A DNA stretch of 6,362 nucleotides from Ignavibacteriales bacterium (GTDB lineage: Bacteria; Bacteroidota; Ignavibacteria; Ignavibacteriales; Ignavibacteriaceae): contig PLNZ01000327.1 in NCBI GenBank assembly GCA_003142915.1, positions 1-6,362 of the forward strand. The letters are read 5' to 3'. The position numbers were made by a program, and so were the translations under genes. The notes beneath the pieces are model-generated. The model did not search any database and had not been told where the DNA came from. It saw nothing but the letters and a program-made list of their open reading frames with translations. Below, in pieces: positions 1 through 5,453 of this stretch (position 1 is the stretch's first letter; the number at the start of each line of letters is the position of its first letter).

Positions 1-279
1 CTTGTGCCGGGTCAAAATGCTACGACGTTACAGGTGGCTGCCTCTGTACTATCCGCAGTAATTTGGATGATAAACAATCCAAATAAAGGCCTGCTTGTGC
101 CTGATGATTTACCATATAAAGAAATTCTGGAAGTAGCTATGCCCTATCTTGGACCATGTCCATCTGTAGAAACTGATTGGACCCCTTTAAAAAATAAGTC
201 TGCATTATTTGACAAATGGGGAAAAGCGCTGCCCAAGGAAGAAGATGTTTGGCAGTTCAATAGTTTTTTAGTTGATTAG
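1..279 (+). CDS. hss: Homospermidine synthase, C-terminal fragment (5' end outside window)
   Basis: This is the last 92 codons of a gene that begins before the window; the frame is open to base 1, so the GTG at 4 is an internal valine and not a start. Bacterial homospermidine synthase is a cytoplasmic NAD-dependent enzyme that transfers an aminobutyl group to putrescine to make the polyamine homospermidine. The assignment rests on C-terminal landmarks remembered from the family: an NATxLQV stretch near the start, a following helix with a W-x-x-x-NP pattern, then PYLGP, TDWTPL, and a closing WQFxxFLV. These occur in order and at the expected spacing up to the TAG at 277-279. The catalytic and Rossmann-fold parts lie outside the window, so activity cannot be judged. 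A small membrane-protein gene follows about 50 bases later on the same strand and may be cotranscribed. The main alternative is another saccharopine-dehydrogenase-like polyamine enzyme, but the TDWTPL and WQF motifs favour Hss. Confidence 0.83.
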   Translation, partial: LVPGQNATTLQVAASVLSAVIWMINNPNKGLLVPDDLPYKEILEVAMPYLGPCPSVETDWTPLKNKSALFDKWGKALPKEEDVWQFNSFLVD

Positions 280-316
280 TTATTTAGAGCTAATTAATTT
301 AAGTTTTCAAATATTA

Positions 317-344
317 AGAAGGAGGCGACGGAATGGAATTTTAA
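317..344 (+). promoter_or_regulatory. Strong ribosome binding site leading into a three-codon ORF (Met-Glu-Phe-stop)
   Basis: AGAAGGAGG at 317-325 is the best Shine-Dalgarno sequence in the window. Seven bases after it is ATG (333-335), which reads Met-Glu-Phe and then TAA (342-344). The next in-frame ATG is at 354, only 9 bases after the stop and 28 bases after the Shine-Dalgarno, which is too far for direct use. Either codon 4 of the membrane-protein gene is a nonsense mutation (for example CAA or GAA to TAA), or the mini-ORF is a leader and ribosomes reinitiate at 354. Confidence 0.65.
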
Positions 345-353
345 GCAAAAAAG

Positions 354-551
354 ATGTCTATAATCTTACCTGTCCTGCTTGCGATTAGTTCAGTCATTCT
401 CACCTTTACCTACAAAGCGATAGGCGAAGTATCAAGCTATTTTTATATATTAATAATAATTTTTATGGTGTTACTCACAATTGGCTGGTTAATGTCATTA
501 CTTGTTGTTGTGAAGTCATATAACGAAAATAAGTTCAAAAAGCCGATGTAA
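354..551 (+). CDS. Small two-helix membrane protein, function unknown
   Basis: This encodes a 65-residue protein of no family I recognise. Two hydrophobic stretches, about residues 2-20 and 28-53, would form a helical hairpin in the inner membrane, joined by a short loop with K21 and E25. The tail is short and basic (KSYNENKFKKPM). The ATG at 354 has no Shine-Dalgarno of its own. The good one at 317-325 serves an in-frame ATG at 333 that stops after three codons, so the original protein may have been 72 residues starting at 333 and be interrupted now. The last codons overlap by 17 bases, in opposite orientation, the truncated end of the receptor pseudogene. The final residues could therefore come from a rearrangement junction and not from the ancestral gene. 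Downstream of the homospermidine synthase gene it may be read from the same transcript. Real expression is uncertain. Confidence 0.5.
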   Translation: MSIILPVLLAISSVILTFTYKAIGEVSSYFYILIIIFMVLLTIGWLMSLLVVVKSYNENKFKKPM

Positions 552-1236
552 TAATATTAATAGAGCTGCCGATTGCCAGGTTACCAACCACGCCGGAACC
601 CGTTCCTCTTTGCAACTGGATAACATCAGTTTTGGCTAATAAATTAGGGAAATCAATCCAGTATATATCATGATCTTCGGGATCATTCTGTGGTATACCG
701 TTTATAGAAACTGAAATTCTGGTCTGGTCAAAACCTCTTATAGTAAGATGATTATAACCTATCCCGTTTCCATTTTCCGAGTAGAAGTATGTTGAGGGTA
801 ATTGCGAAAGATATTGCGGTACATCCTGGACAATATAATTCTGTTGTATCTCGCTTTGAGTAATTTTATTAAAAGCCACCGGAGTAATGCCTTCCTTATC
901 AATACTACCTTCCACCAAAACCGTTTGAGCCGGTATTAATTTAGGTTAAAGTTTAATTAATACTTGCGCATTCAAATCTACTTTTAATAATGATACTCTT
1001 GCAGTAGAGTAACCAATAAAACTAACAGTTAAAACATCGTTTTTATTTATATCAATAAATAAAGTGAACTCACCGTTGGAATTTGTTGTACTTCCAATAC
1101 TATTATTTTGAACAAATACATTTGCATTGGAAAGAGGCTTTAAAGTTTCCGCATCAATAACCTTCCCCATAATAACTGTTTGTTGTGCAAAGATAAAAGA
1201 ATTAAAAAATAAAAAAAGAATAACTAAGTATTTCAT
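535..1236 (-). pseudogene. TonB-dependent receptor remnant: signal peptide, regulatory domain and plug only, with in-frame stop
   Basis: The intact protein would be an outer-membrane TonB-dependent transporter of roughly 700-800 residues. The start is ATG at 1236, preceded by AAGGAAG; a TTG at 1251 lies in the terminator T-tract and is not credible. Codons 1-17 form a signal peptide ending FIFA before QQ. Codons about 20-96 are a CarboxypepD_reg-like domain (GKVIDAETLKPLSNANVFV, later FIGYS). Codon 97 is TAA (946-948). The frame then continues unchanged into a clear plug domain: LTIRGFDQTRISVSINGIPQ, NDPEDHDIYWIDFP, IQLQRGTGSG and INIIT. It ends at TGA (535-537) exactly where the beta-barrel should begin, and no barrel sequence is present. 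The same frame on both sides of the TAA points to a base substitution, while the missing barrel points to a deletion near 535-545. The upstream TPP riboswitch places it in thiamine or precursor uptake, like the TPP-regulated OMR receptors of Bacteroidota. It cannot work as a transporter. Confidence 0.88.
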
Positions 1237-1249
1237 TTCTCTTCCTTTC

Positions 1250-1273
1250 AAAAAAAACCGTTCATAGAAACGG
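1250..1273 (-). terminator. Intrinsic terminator of the TPP riboswitch expression platform
   Basis: Read on the - strand, CCGTT (1273-1269) and AACGG (1262-1258) form a short stem around TCTATG, with one extra T-G pair possible inside. Eight Ts (1257-1250) follow at once. It ends 13 bases before the receptor ATG at 1236 and just before the ribosome binding site. The stem is only 5-6 base pairs, so it would be a modest terminator, but its placement between aptamer and gene is typical. Confidence 0.7.
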
Positions 1274-1302
1274 CTAAAGCTTAATTATTCTTTTAGCCCG
1301 TT
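1269..1302 (-). promoter_or_regulatory. Predicted antiterminator of the TPP riboswitch
   Basis: On the - strand, AACGGGCTAAAAG (1302-1290) is nearly the reverse complement of CTTTAGCCGTT (1279-1269); one extra G and one extra A bulge out. Forming this long hairpin uses the 3' arm of aptamer helix P1 and the 5' arm of the terminator, so it excludes both. The expected logic is: ligand bound, P1 plus terminator, gene off; ligand absent, antiterminator, gene on. The pairing is read from sequence; the switching is inferred. Confidence 0.6.
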
Positions 1303-1386
1303 TCCCTACGCTGGCATTATCCAGATCAGGTCCTAGGGTTTGCTCTCAGTCATACCCGATAAAATCGGGTTCAACACCCCTAACGG
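1298..1386 (-). ncRNA. TPP riboswitch aptamer (THI element)
   Basis: On the - strand the conserved blocks of the thiamine-pyrophosphate aptamer occur in order. AGGGGTG is near the 5' end. A P3 hairpin follows, built on ACCCGAT/ATCGGGT (1370-1354), and then CTGAGA. ACCTGATCTGGATAATGCCA and GCGTAGGGAA close the aptamer. P1 is closed by CCGTT (1386-1382) with AACGG (1302-1298). The aptamer binds TPP and normally represses thiamine synthesis or uptake genes. Its only downstream gene is the broken TonB-dependent receptor, through the terminator at 1250-1273. The aptamer core looks intact, in contrast to its target. Confidence 0.96.
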
Positions 1387-1446
1387 CTCAATATTTATGA
1401 TTATTTTTAATTAATGTCTAAATTTTTCTCCAGTTTTATAATAACT

Positions 1447-1475
1447 ATAATATAAAAAAAATTGAATTTACTCAA
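1447..1475 (-). promoter_or_regulatory. Candidate sigma-70-type promoter for the riboswitch transcript
   Basis: TTGAGT (1475-1470) and TATTAT (1452-1447) are separated by exactly 17 bases on the - strand. The -35 hexamer overlaps the last codons and stop of the transglycosylase gene. Transcription would start near 1440, about 55 bases before the aptamer. The A/T-rich context makes chance matches easy, so this is a candidate only. The 1387-1467 stretch holds nothing else I can name. Confidence 0.4.
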
Positions 1476-4350
1476 CTCTCAATTGTTGTCCAACTTTAAT
1501 TTTGTTGTCTGATAAATTGTTTAACTCCTTCAATCGATTTACAGAAACATTAAGATCCTGAGCTATTGAAAAAAGAGATTCACCTTTAGCAACCCGATAA
1601 ACTTTCGATTCGCTTTTTGAAGATTTTTCTTTTAAAGTTTTTCCGCTGCTTTTCCCTTTAACTTCTTTAGCCGAAGCATCGGACTTGGATTGAATTACAA
1701 GTTTGGAACCTGCCGATAAATCGTTATCGTCAAGGTTATTCCATTTTCTAAGATTGGCAACAGAAACATTATAACGGCTTGCAATACGGCTGATAGTATC
1801 ACCATGTTTAACTTTATAAACAGAGGATGAACCAGTATTGGCTGAATTGTTATCTGTTATATCATTTAAAGCTACATCGGAATAAATTTTTAATGTTTTT
1901 CCGGCATCTATTTTATCGTCCTTTAATCCGTTCCACTTCCTGATGCTGGAAGCCGGAACTTTATAAAGTTCTGCAATCTGACCAATTGCATCGCCCTGTT
2001 TAATTTTATAATAATTTACGTTAGCAGAGTATTTCGGAGAATTATCGCCTAAAGAAGCTTCATTATCATTTTCAAATATTTTAAGAGTTTGGCCTGCTTT
2101 AATAGTATTACCCTTTATACCATTCCAATGTTTCAAAGTAACTACCGGAACACCGAATTTAGAAGCAAGTTTAGCGATGGATTCACCGAGTTTAACTTTG
2201 TATTTATAAATACTTGTTTTTGAATGTACAGTACTCTTTTCGACTGAAGCAATATAATTTTCCGAATTGTCGGAATAAACCTTTAATTTTTTGCCAACTG
2301 CAATTTTATTACCTGAAAGATGATTCCATTCTTTTAATGAGTTAACATTAACTCCATAACGTGCGGCAATGTTTTTAAGGTTCTCGCCTTTTTTAACTTT
2401 ATAAGTAATAAAATCGTTTCTTCTGCTGGAAACAGGCGCCTTAACGGAAGACTTTTCAATTGAAGTCTGGTTATCCAAACTAGCATAGAAGTCTTTTTTA
2501 TCTGCAGAAACATAAATAGTCAAATCCTGTCCGACAGAAATGCTTTTAGTATATGAGATATTATTCCAGTTTCTGATATCAATTACTCTTGAATTAAAAA
2601 GATCGGCTATTCCCAAAAGGCTGTCTTTTTTCTTTACTTTGTAATGAACCGGAACTAATCCTTCGGGAATAATGGCGCTATCGGATACGGTAGAATTATC
2701 ATCATCAGATTTGCCATTATCTTCTACAGAAGCTAATTCTACGGAAGCAGACATCTTCTTAACACTATCCGGATTTGCGTTTTTATTTAAGGAAGCATAC
2801 GGGGAGACATATTCGTCAGAATCCGTATTATCGATAACCGTATTGTCAGTCGCCGTGTTGTCGGCAACAGTGTTTTTAGCAAGTGTTGTATCATCCGCTG
2901 CTGTCTCGGTATTAGTATTATAAGCGACATTATCTTCGGATATATTTGCAACCGGTATTCTTAACTTAATTCCGTTGTATAATCTTGAACGGACGGAAAT
3001 ATTATTAGCATCCGCAAGATCATATTTGGAAACGCCGTATTTGGCAGCAACTTTAGCAACAGTTTCGCCTTTTCTAACAGTGTGAACTACATAATTCCTA
3101 ATAGCACTTTGAGGAATATTAACAACATTTGCGGCAAAAGTTTGAAGTGAAGATTGCGGGATTTTAAGCAAGTAACCGTTAGAAAGCCCTGCAGGGGTAC
3201 TCATCTGAGTAAGTTCAGGGTTTAATTCCTGAATAGCCTCCAGGTCCACTCCGGCGCATTTAGCAAGATAATTTAAATCGATTGGTCCTTTAACGGTATA
3301 TGTAGAATAATCAAGAGGTTTTTCAAAATTTATATTTTTGAATCCGTATTTTTCAGGATTCATAGCAATCATACTTGCTGCAATGTATTGAGGAATATAG
3401 CTCCTTGTTTCCCGTGGAAGATATTCTTTAGCAATCCAGAAATCATTAGAACCGGCTCTTTGAACTGCGCGGGTAATTCTTCCTTCGCCGGCATTATAAG
3501 CTGCCAAAACAAGATACCAATCTCCCAAATCATTATAAAGGTCTTTTAAATGACTGGCAGCAGCCATAGTTGATTTTTCAGGGTCTCTTCTTTCATCAAA
3601 ATAGAAATCCGAACGAAGTCCGTATAACCTGCCGGTAGATTTAATGAACTGCCAAAGCCCAACAGCGCTTGCCCATGACCTGGCAACGGGGTTTATACCG
3701 CTTTCAACCATAGTTAAGTATATAAGCTGTTTAGGCAAATGCTGCTGTTCGAAAATCTTTGTCATCATCGGGAAGTACTTGCCGGAACGTTCCAGCCAAA
3801 GTTGCATATGATTACGTCCCCTGCCGGTAAAATAATCTATATACTGATCAACATAAGAATTCTCAACCAAAGGAATTTCGGATGAAACAGTAACGGTTCC
3901 GGTTTCTTCCCTTTTTTCATCCGTCTTAATTTTTATTTCAGGGACAGATTTCCCCATCCATTCCTCTAAAGCCGCAAAAGAAACGTTCGAAGGCAATTCG
4001 GGAAGGCTGTCTACATATTTTTTATAATCATCGATTATCGATTTTTCTAATTCAATGTAGGCTTCGTTTTCTTCAATACCCGGATAATAACTTAGATTAT
4101 TTATAATCCGCAGTGCAGATTCGTAATTATTTACTGCTTCTACAGTGCTATTTTGTTCCTGTTTTGCAAGCGCTACTACATAGTACTGGCGTGCTTGCTC
4201 TAACATTTCGGAAACTATACCAATTTTTTGAACTTGTGTTTGTGCGTCCTTAGAATTTTCATTCTTTGCTATTTCTTTATTTGTTCCGCATGCGTTAAAT
4301 AGCAGAGCAAATAAAGACATAGCAACAAACGGTAAAATTCGTTTTTGCAT
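1468..4350 (-). CDS. mltD: MltD-like membrane-bound lytic murein transglycosylase with seven LysM domains
   Basis: This 960-residue lipoprotein is predicted to cleave the MurNAc-GlcNAc bond of peptidoglycan, giving 1,6-anhydro-MurNAc ends during wall turnover. The start ATG follows GGAG at a 5-base spacing. A signal peptide ends in LFNAC, so Cys21 would be lipidated. Residues about 40-135 are helical and charged. The SLT domain spans about 180-340: catalytic Glu216 in VESGINP, then SAVGLWQF (228-235) and AAYNAGEGR (283-291), all intact. An MltD-type LysM-like segment lies at about 358-400. LysM domains follow at about 420-466, 569-614, 649-692, 716-759, 780-823, 844-887 and 917-960. A D/T/N-rich linker (470-512) and an S/D-rich stretch separate the first from the rest. 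E. coli MltD is about 450 residues with two LysM domains, so the extra length here is mostly LysM repeats. It has its own promoter candidate (4384-4412) and no strong terminator. Confidence 0.95.
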   Translation of the reverse strand: MQKRILPFVAMSLFALLFNACGTNKEIAKNENSKDAQTQVQKIGIVSEMLEQARQYYVVALAKQEQNSTVEAVNNYESALRIINNLSYYPGIEENEAYIELEKSIIDDYKKYVDSLPELPSNVSFAALEEWMGKSVPEIKIKTDEKREETGTVTVSSEIPLVENSYVDQYIDYFTGRGRNHMQLWLERSGKYFPMMTKIFEQQHLPKQLIYLTMVESGINPVARSWASAVGLWQFIKSTGRLYGLRSDFYFDERRDPEKSTMAAASHLKDLYNDLGDWYLVLAAYNAGEGRITRAVQRAGSNDFWIAKEYLPRETRSYIPQYIAASMIAMNPEKYGFKNINFEKPLDYSTYTVKGPIDLNYLAKCAGVDLEAIQELNPELTQMSTPAGLSNGYLLKIPQSSLQTFAANVVNIPQSAIRNYVVHTVRKGETVAKVAAKYGVSKYDLADANNISVRSRLYNGIKLRIPVANISEDNVAYNTNTETAADDTTLAKNTVADNTATDNTVIDNTDSDEYVSPYASLNKNANPDSVKKMSASVELASVEDNGKSDDDNSTVSDSAIIPEGLVPVHYKVKKKDSLLGIADLFNSRVIDIRNWNNISYTKSISVGQDLTIYVSADKKDFYASLDNQTSIEKSSVKAPVSSRRNDFITYKVKKGENLKNIAARYGVNVNSLKEWNHLSGNKIAVGKKLKVYSDNSENYIASVEKSTVHSKTSIYKYKVKLGESIAKLASKFGVPVVTLKHWNGIKGNTIKAGQTLKIFENDNEASLGDNSPKYSANVNYYKIKQGDAIGQIAELYKVPASSIRKWNGLKDDKIDAGKTLKIYSDVALNDITDNNSANTGSSSVYKVKHGDTISRIASRYNVSVANLRKWNNLDDNDLSAGSKLVIQSKSDASAKEVKGKSSGKTLKEKSSKSESKVYRVAKGESLFSIAQDLNVSVNRLKELNNLSDNKIKVGQQLRVE
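1471..2646 (-). repeat. Array of six LysM domains at the transglycosylase C-terminus
   Basis: Six units of about 44 residues share a YKVKxGxxxxxIAxxYxVxxxxLKxWNxL core and an IxxGxxLKIY end, joined by serine-, aspartate- and lysine-rich linkers of about 20-35 residues. The units have diverged at DNA level. Units 2-6 of the protein keep WN at the same place; the last has LN. The final unit ends at the stop codon, so the protein finishes within a LysM fold. Family knowledge: LysM binds GlcNAc-containing glycan. Confidence 0.88.
2821..2874 (-). repeat. Short tandem repeat in the transglycosylase linker
   Basis: Residues about 493-510 read as successive copies of a (T/A)-V/A-x-D-N-T unit, giving the DNA a 15-18-base periodicity around GACAAT-type codons. 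It lies in the disordered linker between the first LysM and the six-LysM array. Such runs commonly vary in copy number between strains. Confidence 0.5.
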
Positions 4351-4383
4351 GTTTACTCCATGTATTTTTAATTTTCGGTTTTT

Positions 4384-4412
4384 AATATAAGACCTATATT
4401 TTTCTTAATCAA
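4384..4412 (-). promoter_or_regulatory. Candidate sigma-70-type promoter for the transglycosylase gene
   Basis: TTGATT (4412-4407) and TATATT (4389-4384) lie 17 bases apart on the - strand. Transcription would start near 4377, giving a leader of about 27 bases that includes GGAG before the ATG at 4350. The same two hexamers and spacer recur at 6265-6293 before the ABC permease gene. The gap 4413-4527 shows nothing else I can support. Confidence 0.45.
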
Positions 4413-4527
4413 GTAAAAAATTAACTAAAATGAGATAATCTATCAATTTTCAATAAGTTAACAAGTAAAAATCCGTAATAGAGAGATATTTCCATGCTTT
4501 TCCGGGAATCTTTATCGACTTTCGTTT

Positions 4528-4668
4528 TCAACAGTTAAATGCGCTAACCAGTTTAAGCTTTGTTTTCATGAGTACTATCATTTCGTCTATACAGCCTCTT
4601 TCTGACTCTATATATGAATTAGCAAACTTTTCTATATTCTCGAACAATTTTTTATTAAGTTCAACTAT
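4528..4668 (-). CDS. 46-codon open frame after the ABC ATPase, possible -1 frameshift extension or small gene
   Basis: The -1 frame relative to the ATPase stays open from its stop codon to TGA at 4530-4528. The product has a protein-like composition and pattern, KKLFENIEKFANSY then IDEMIVLMKTKLKL, consistent with amphipathic helix. I do not recognise the family. No ATG and no ribosome binding site lie at its head; the first usable start is TTG at 4647, and ATGs come only near the end. Because it joins the ATPase frame exactly at a TTTAAAA run, it may be reached by ribosomal slippage. It may also be a tail cut off by loss of one A, which would make a 308-residue ATPase. A chance open frame in AT-rich DNA is also possible. 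Confidence 0.3.
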   Translation of the reverse strand: MVELNKKLFENIEKFANSYIESERGCIDEMIVLMKTKLKLVSAFNC

Positions 4669-4674
4669 TTTAAA
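4640..4674 (-). other. Candidate -1 frameshift site at the ATPase stop codon
   Basis: On the - strand the ATPase ends CC T TTA AAA TAG. T-TTA-AAA (4674-4668) fits the X-XXY-YYZ slippery pattern in the correct phase. Three bases later TTGAAC (4664-4659) can pair with GTTCGA (4645-4640), five Watson-Crick pairs and one G-T, around a 13-base A/T loop. The spacer is shorter than usual and the stem is weak, so a homopolymer indel is an equal or better explanation. Confidence 0.3.
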
Positions 4675-5453
4675 GGGATATTCTCATAACCGGTCAATAA
4701 TTTTTCAATTTCACTTTTTAAAGAATGGAAGTAATCCGAATGTATGTTCAAATCATTAGACCTATCGATGTCTATCGTATCCGCAACTTTGCCGGGATGT
4801 CTTGTCATAAGGAAAATTTTATCCGAAAGTAAAACAGCATCGCTGATATTCATCGAAGCTATTATAATAGTAACATTTATTTTTTTAGAAAGTTCTGCAA
4901 TAAGAGTGAAAATCTCTTTTTTCGTTTCACCATGTAAATTTTTTAAAGGTTCATCAAGTAAAATAATTTTTGGATCCGCAACAAGAGCGCGAGCCAAAGA
5001 AATCCTGAATCTGAAGCCCAGGCTGTTATCATCCGGGAAATGGGTTTCATAACCTTCGAGCCCTACAAATGGAATAGCTTCACTAACTTTATTATCAATA
5101 CTTCCCAGTATATTTTCTTTAAAGTTAATTGCAAATTCCACATTTTGTTTAACATTTAGCCAGGGAAATGACGAGGGGTGTTCCGGGATAAAAACAATAT
5201 CTCCTGCCGGCTTATGATATTGTTTACCTGATAAATGTACTTCACCTTCCGAAGGCTTTTCTATTGCGGAAATAATTTTTAGTAAAGCTGTTAATTCTGA
5301 AGCTGAAGCGGCTACTATGGAAATAATTTGTCCTAATCGTTCCGGCTTTTCTATTTTAAGATTTACTTTATCAAGGATCCTCACTTTTGAGCCGGCCAGC
5401 CCATGCACTGTTTTGGAAATGTTTTTTACTTCAAGTAGAATTTCCCGGTTCAA
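4665..5453 (-). CDS. ABC transporter ATP-binding protein of NitT/TauT/ThiZ type with degenerate catalytic motifs
   Basis: This 262-residue protein has the fold landmarks of a nitrate/taurine/HMP-family importer ATPase. These are the opening LxVKNISK, IEKPSEGEV after the P-loop, FPWLNVKQNVEF, SLARALVADPKIILLDEP, and the family ending LMTRHPGKVADTIDID. Walker B (163-168) with Glu168 is intact. Other ATP-site motifs are not. The Walker A position reads AASASELTA (48-56) where GPSGSGKST is expected, so the essential lysine is Leu54. The Q-loop glutamine is missing (FIPEH, 88-92). The signature reads NSLGF (143-147) instead of LSGGQ/M. The D-loop aspartate is His174, and the H-switch histidine is Met201. 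The frame is otherwise clean. The TTG start at 5453 overlaps the permease stop (TTGA), implying translational coupling; no ATG occurs until codon 201. It sits at the cytoplasmic face, but ATP hydrolysis on its own is doubtful. No binding protein gene is seen. Confidence 0.85.
   Translation of the reverse strand: MNREILLEVKNISKTVHGLAGSKVRILDKVNLKIEKPERLGQIISIVAASASELTALLKIISAIEKPSEGEVHLSGKQYHKPAGDIVFIPEHPSSFPWLNVKQNVEFAINFKENILGSIDNKVSEAIPFVGLEGYETHFPDDNSLGFRFRISLARALVADPKIILLDEPLKNLHGETKKEIFTLIAELSKKINVTIIIASMNISDAVLLSDKIFLMTRHPGKVADTIDIDRSNDLNIHSDYFHSLKSEIEKLLTGYENIPLK

Noticed and set aside
275..294. ATTAG/CTAAT hairpin after the homospermidine synthase stop as a terminator
   Set aside because: Five mostly A/T pairs with a ten-base loop and no following T-tract; likely chance in AT-rich sequence.
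333..948. TAA recoded as sense, because two genes show in-frame TAA with homology or frame continuing beyond
   Set aside because: TAA also serves as the natural stop of the transglycosylase and of the small membrane protein, with nothing coding-like after it. Local gene decay explains both cases.
1251..1251. TTG at 1251 as the receptor start (five extra residues)
   Set aside because: It lies in the terminator T-tract and includes the AAGGAAG ribosome binding site as coding sequence. ATG at 1236 begins a proper signal peptide.
1387..1430. TAGACA plus TAAATA as promoter for the riboswitch
   Set aside because: The -10 match is poor (3 of 6) and transcription would start inside or next to the aptamer. 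The 1447-1475 pair fits better.
1450..1480. Intrinsic terminator after the transglycosylase gene
   Set aside because: There is a run of eight Ts on the - strand, but only a four-pair A/T stem (TTGA/TCAA) before it, too weak to call.
2672..2923. 83-codon + strand open frame
   Set aside because: It lies wholly antisense to the transglycosylase linker. The Ser/Leu/Val-rich product is the shadow of the D/T/N-rich repeat codons, and no ribosome binding site is present.
4568..4759. 63-codon + strand open frame between the ATPase and the transglycosylase
   Set aside because: It overlaps the ATPase end antisense, has low-complexity Ser/Ile/Phe content and no ribosome binding site. The opposite-strand -1 frame reads more like protein.
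4744..5052. 102-codon + strand open frame
   Set aside because: It is antisense to the Walker B and signature part of the ABC ATPase, which has clear family motifs on the other strand.
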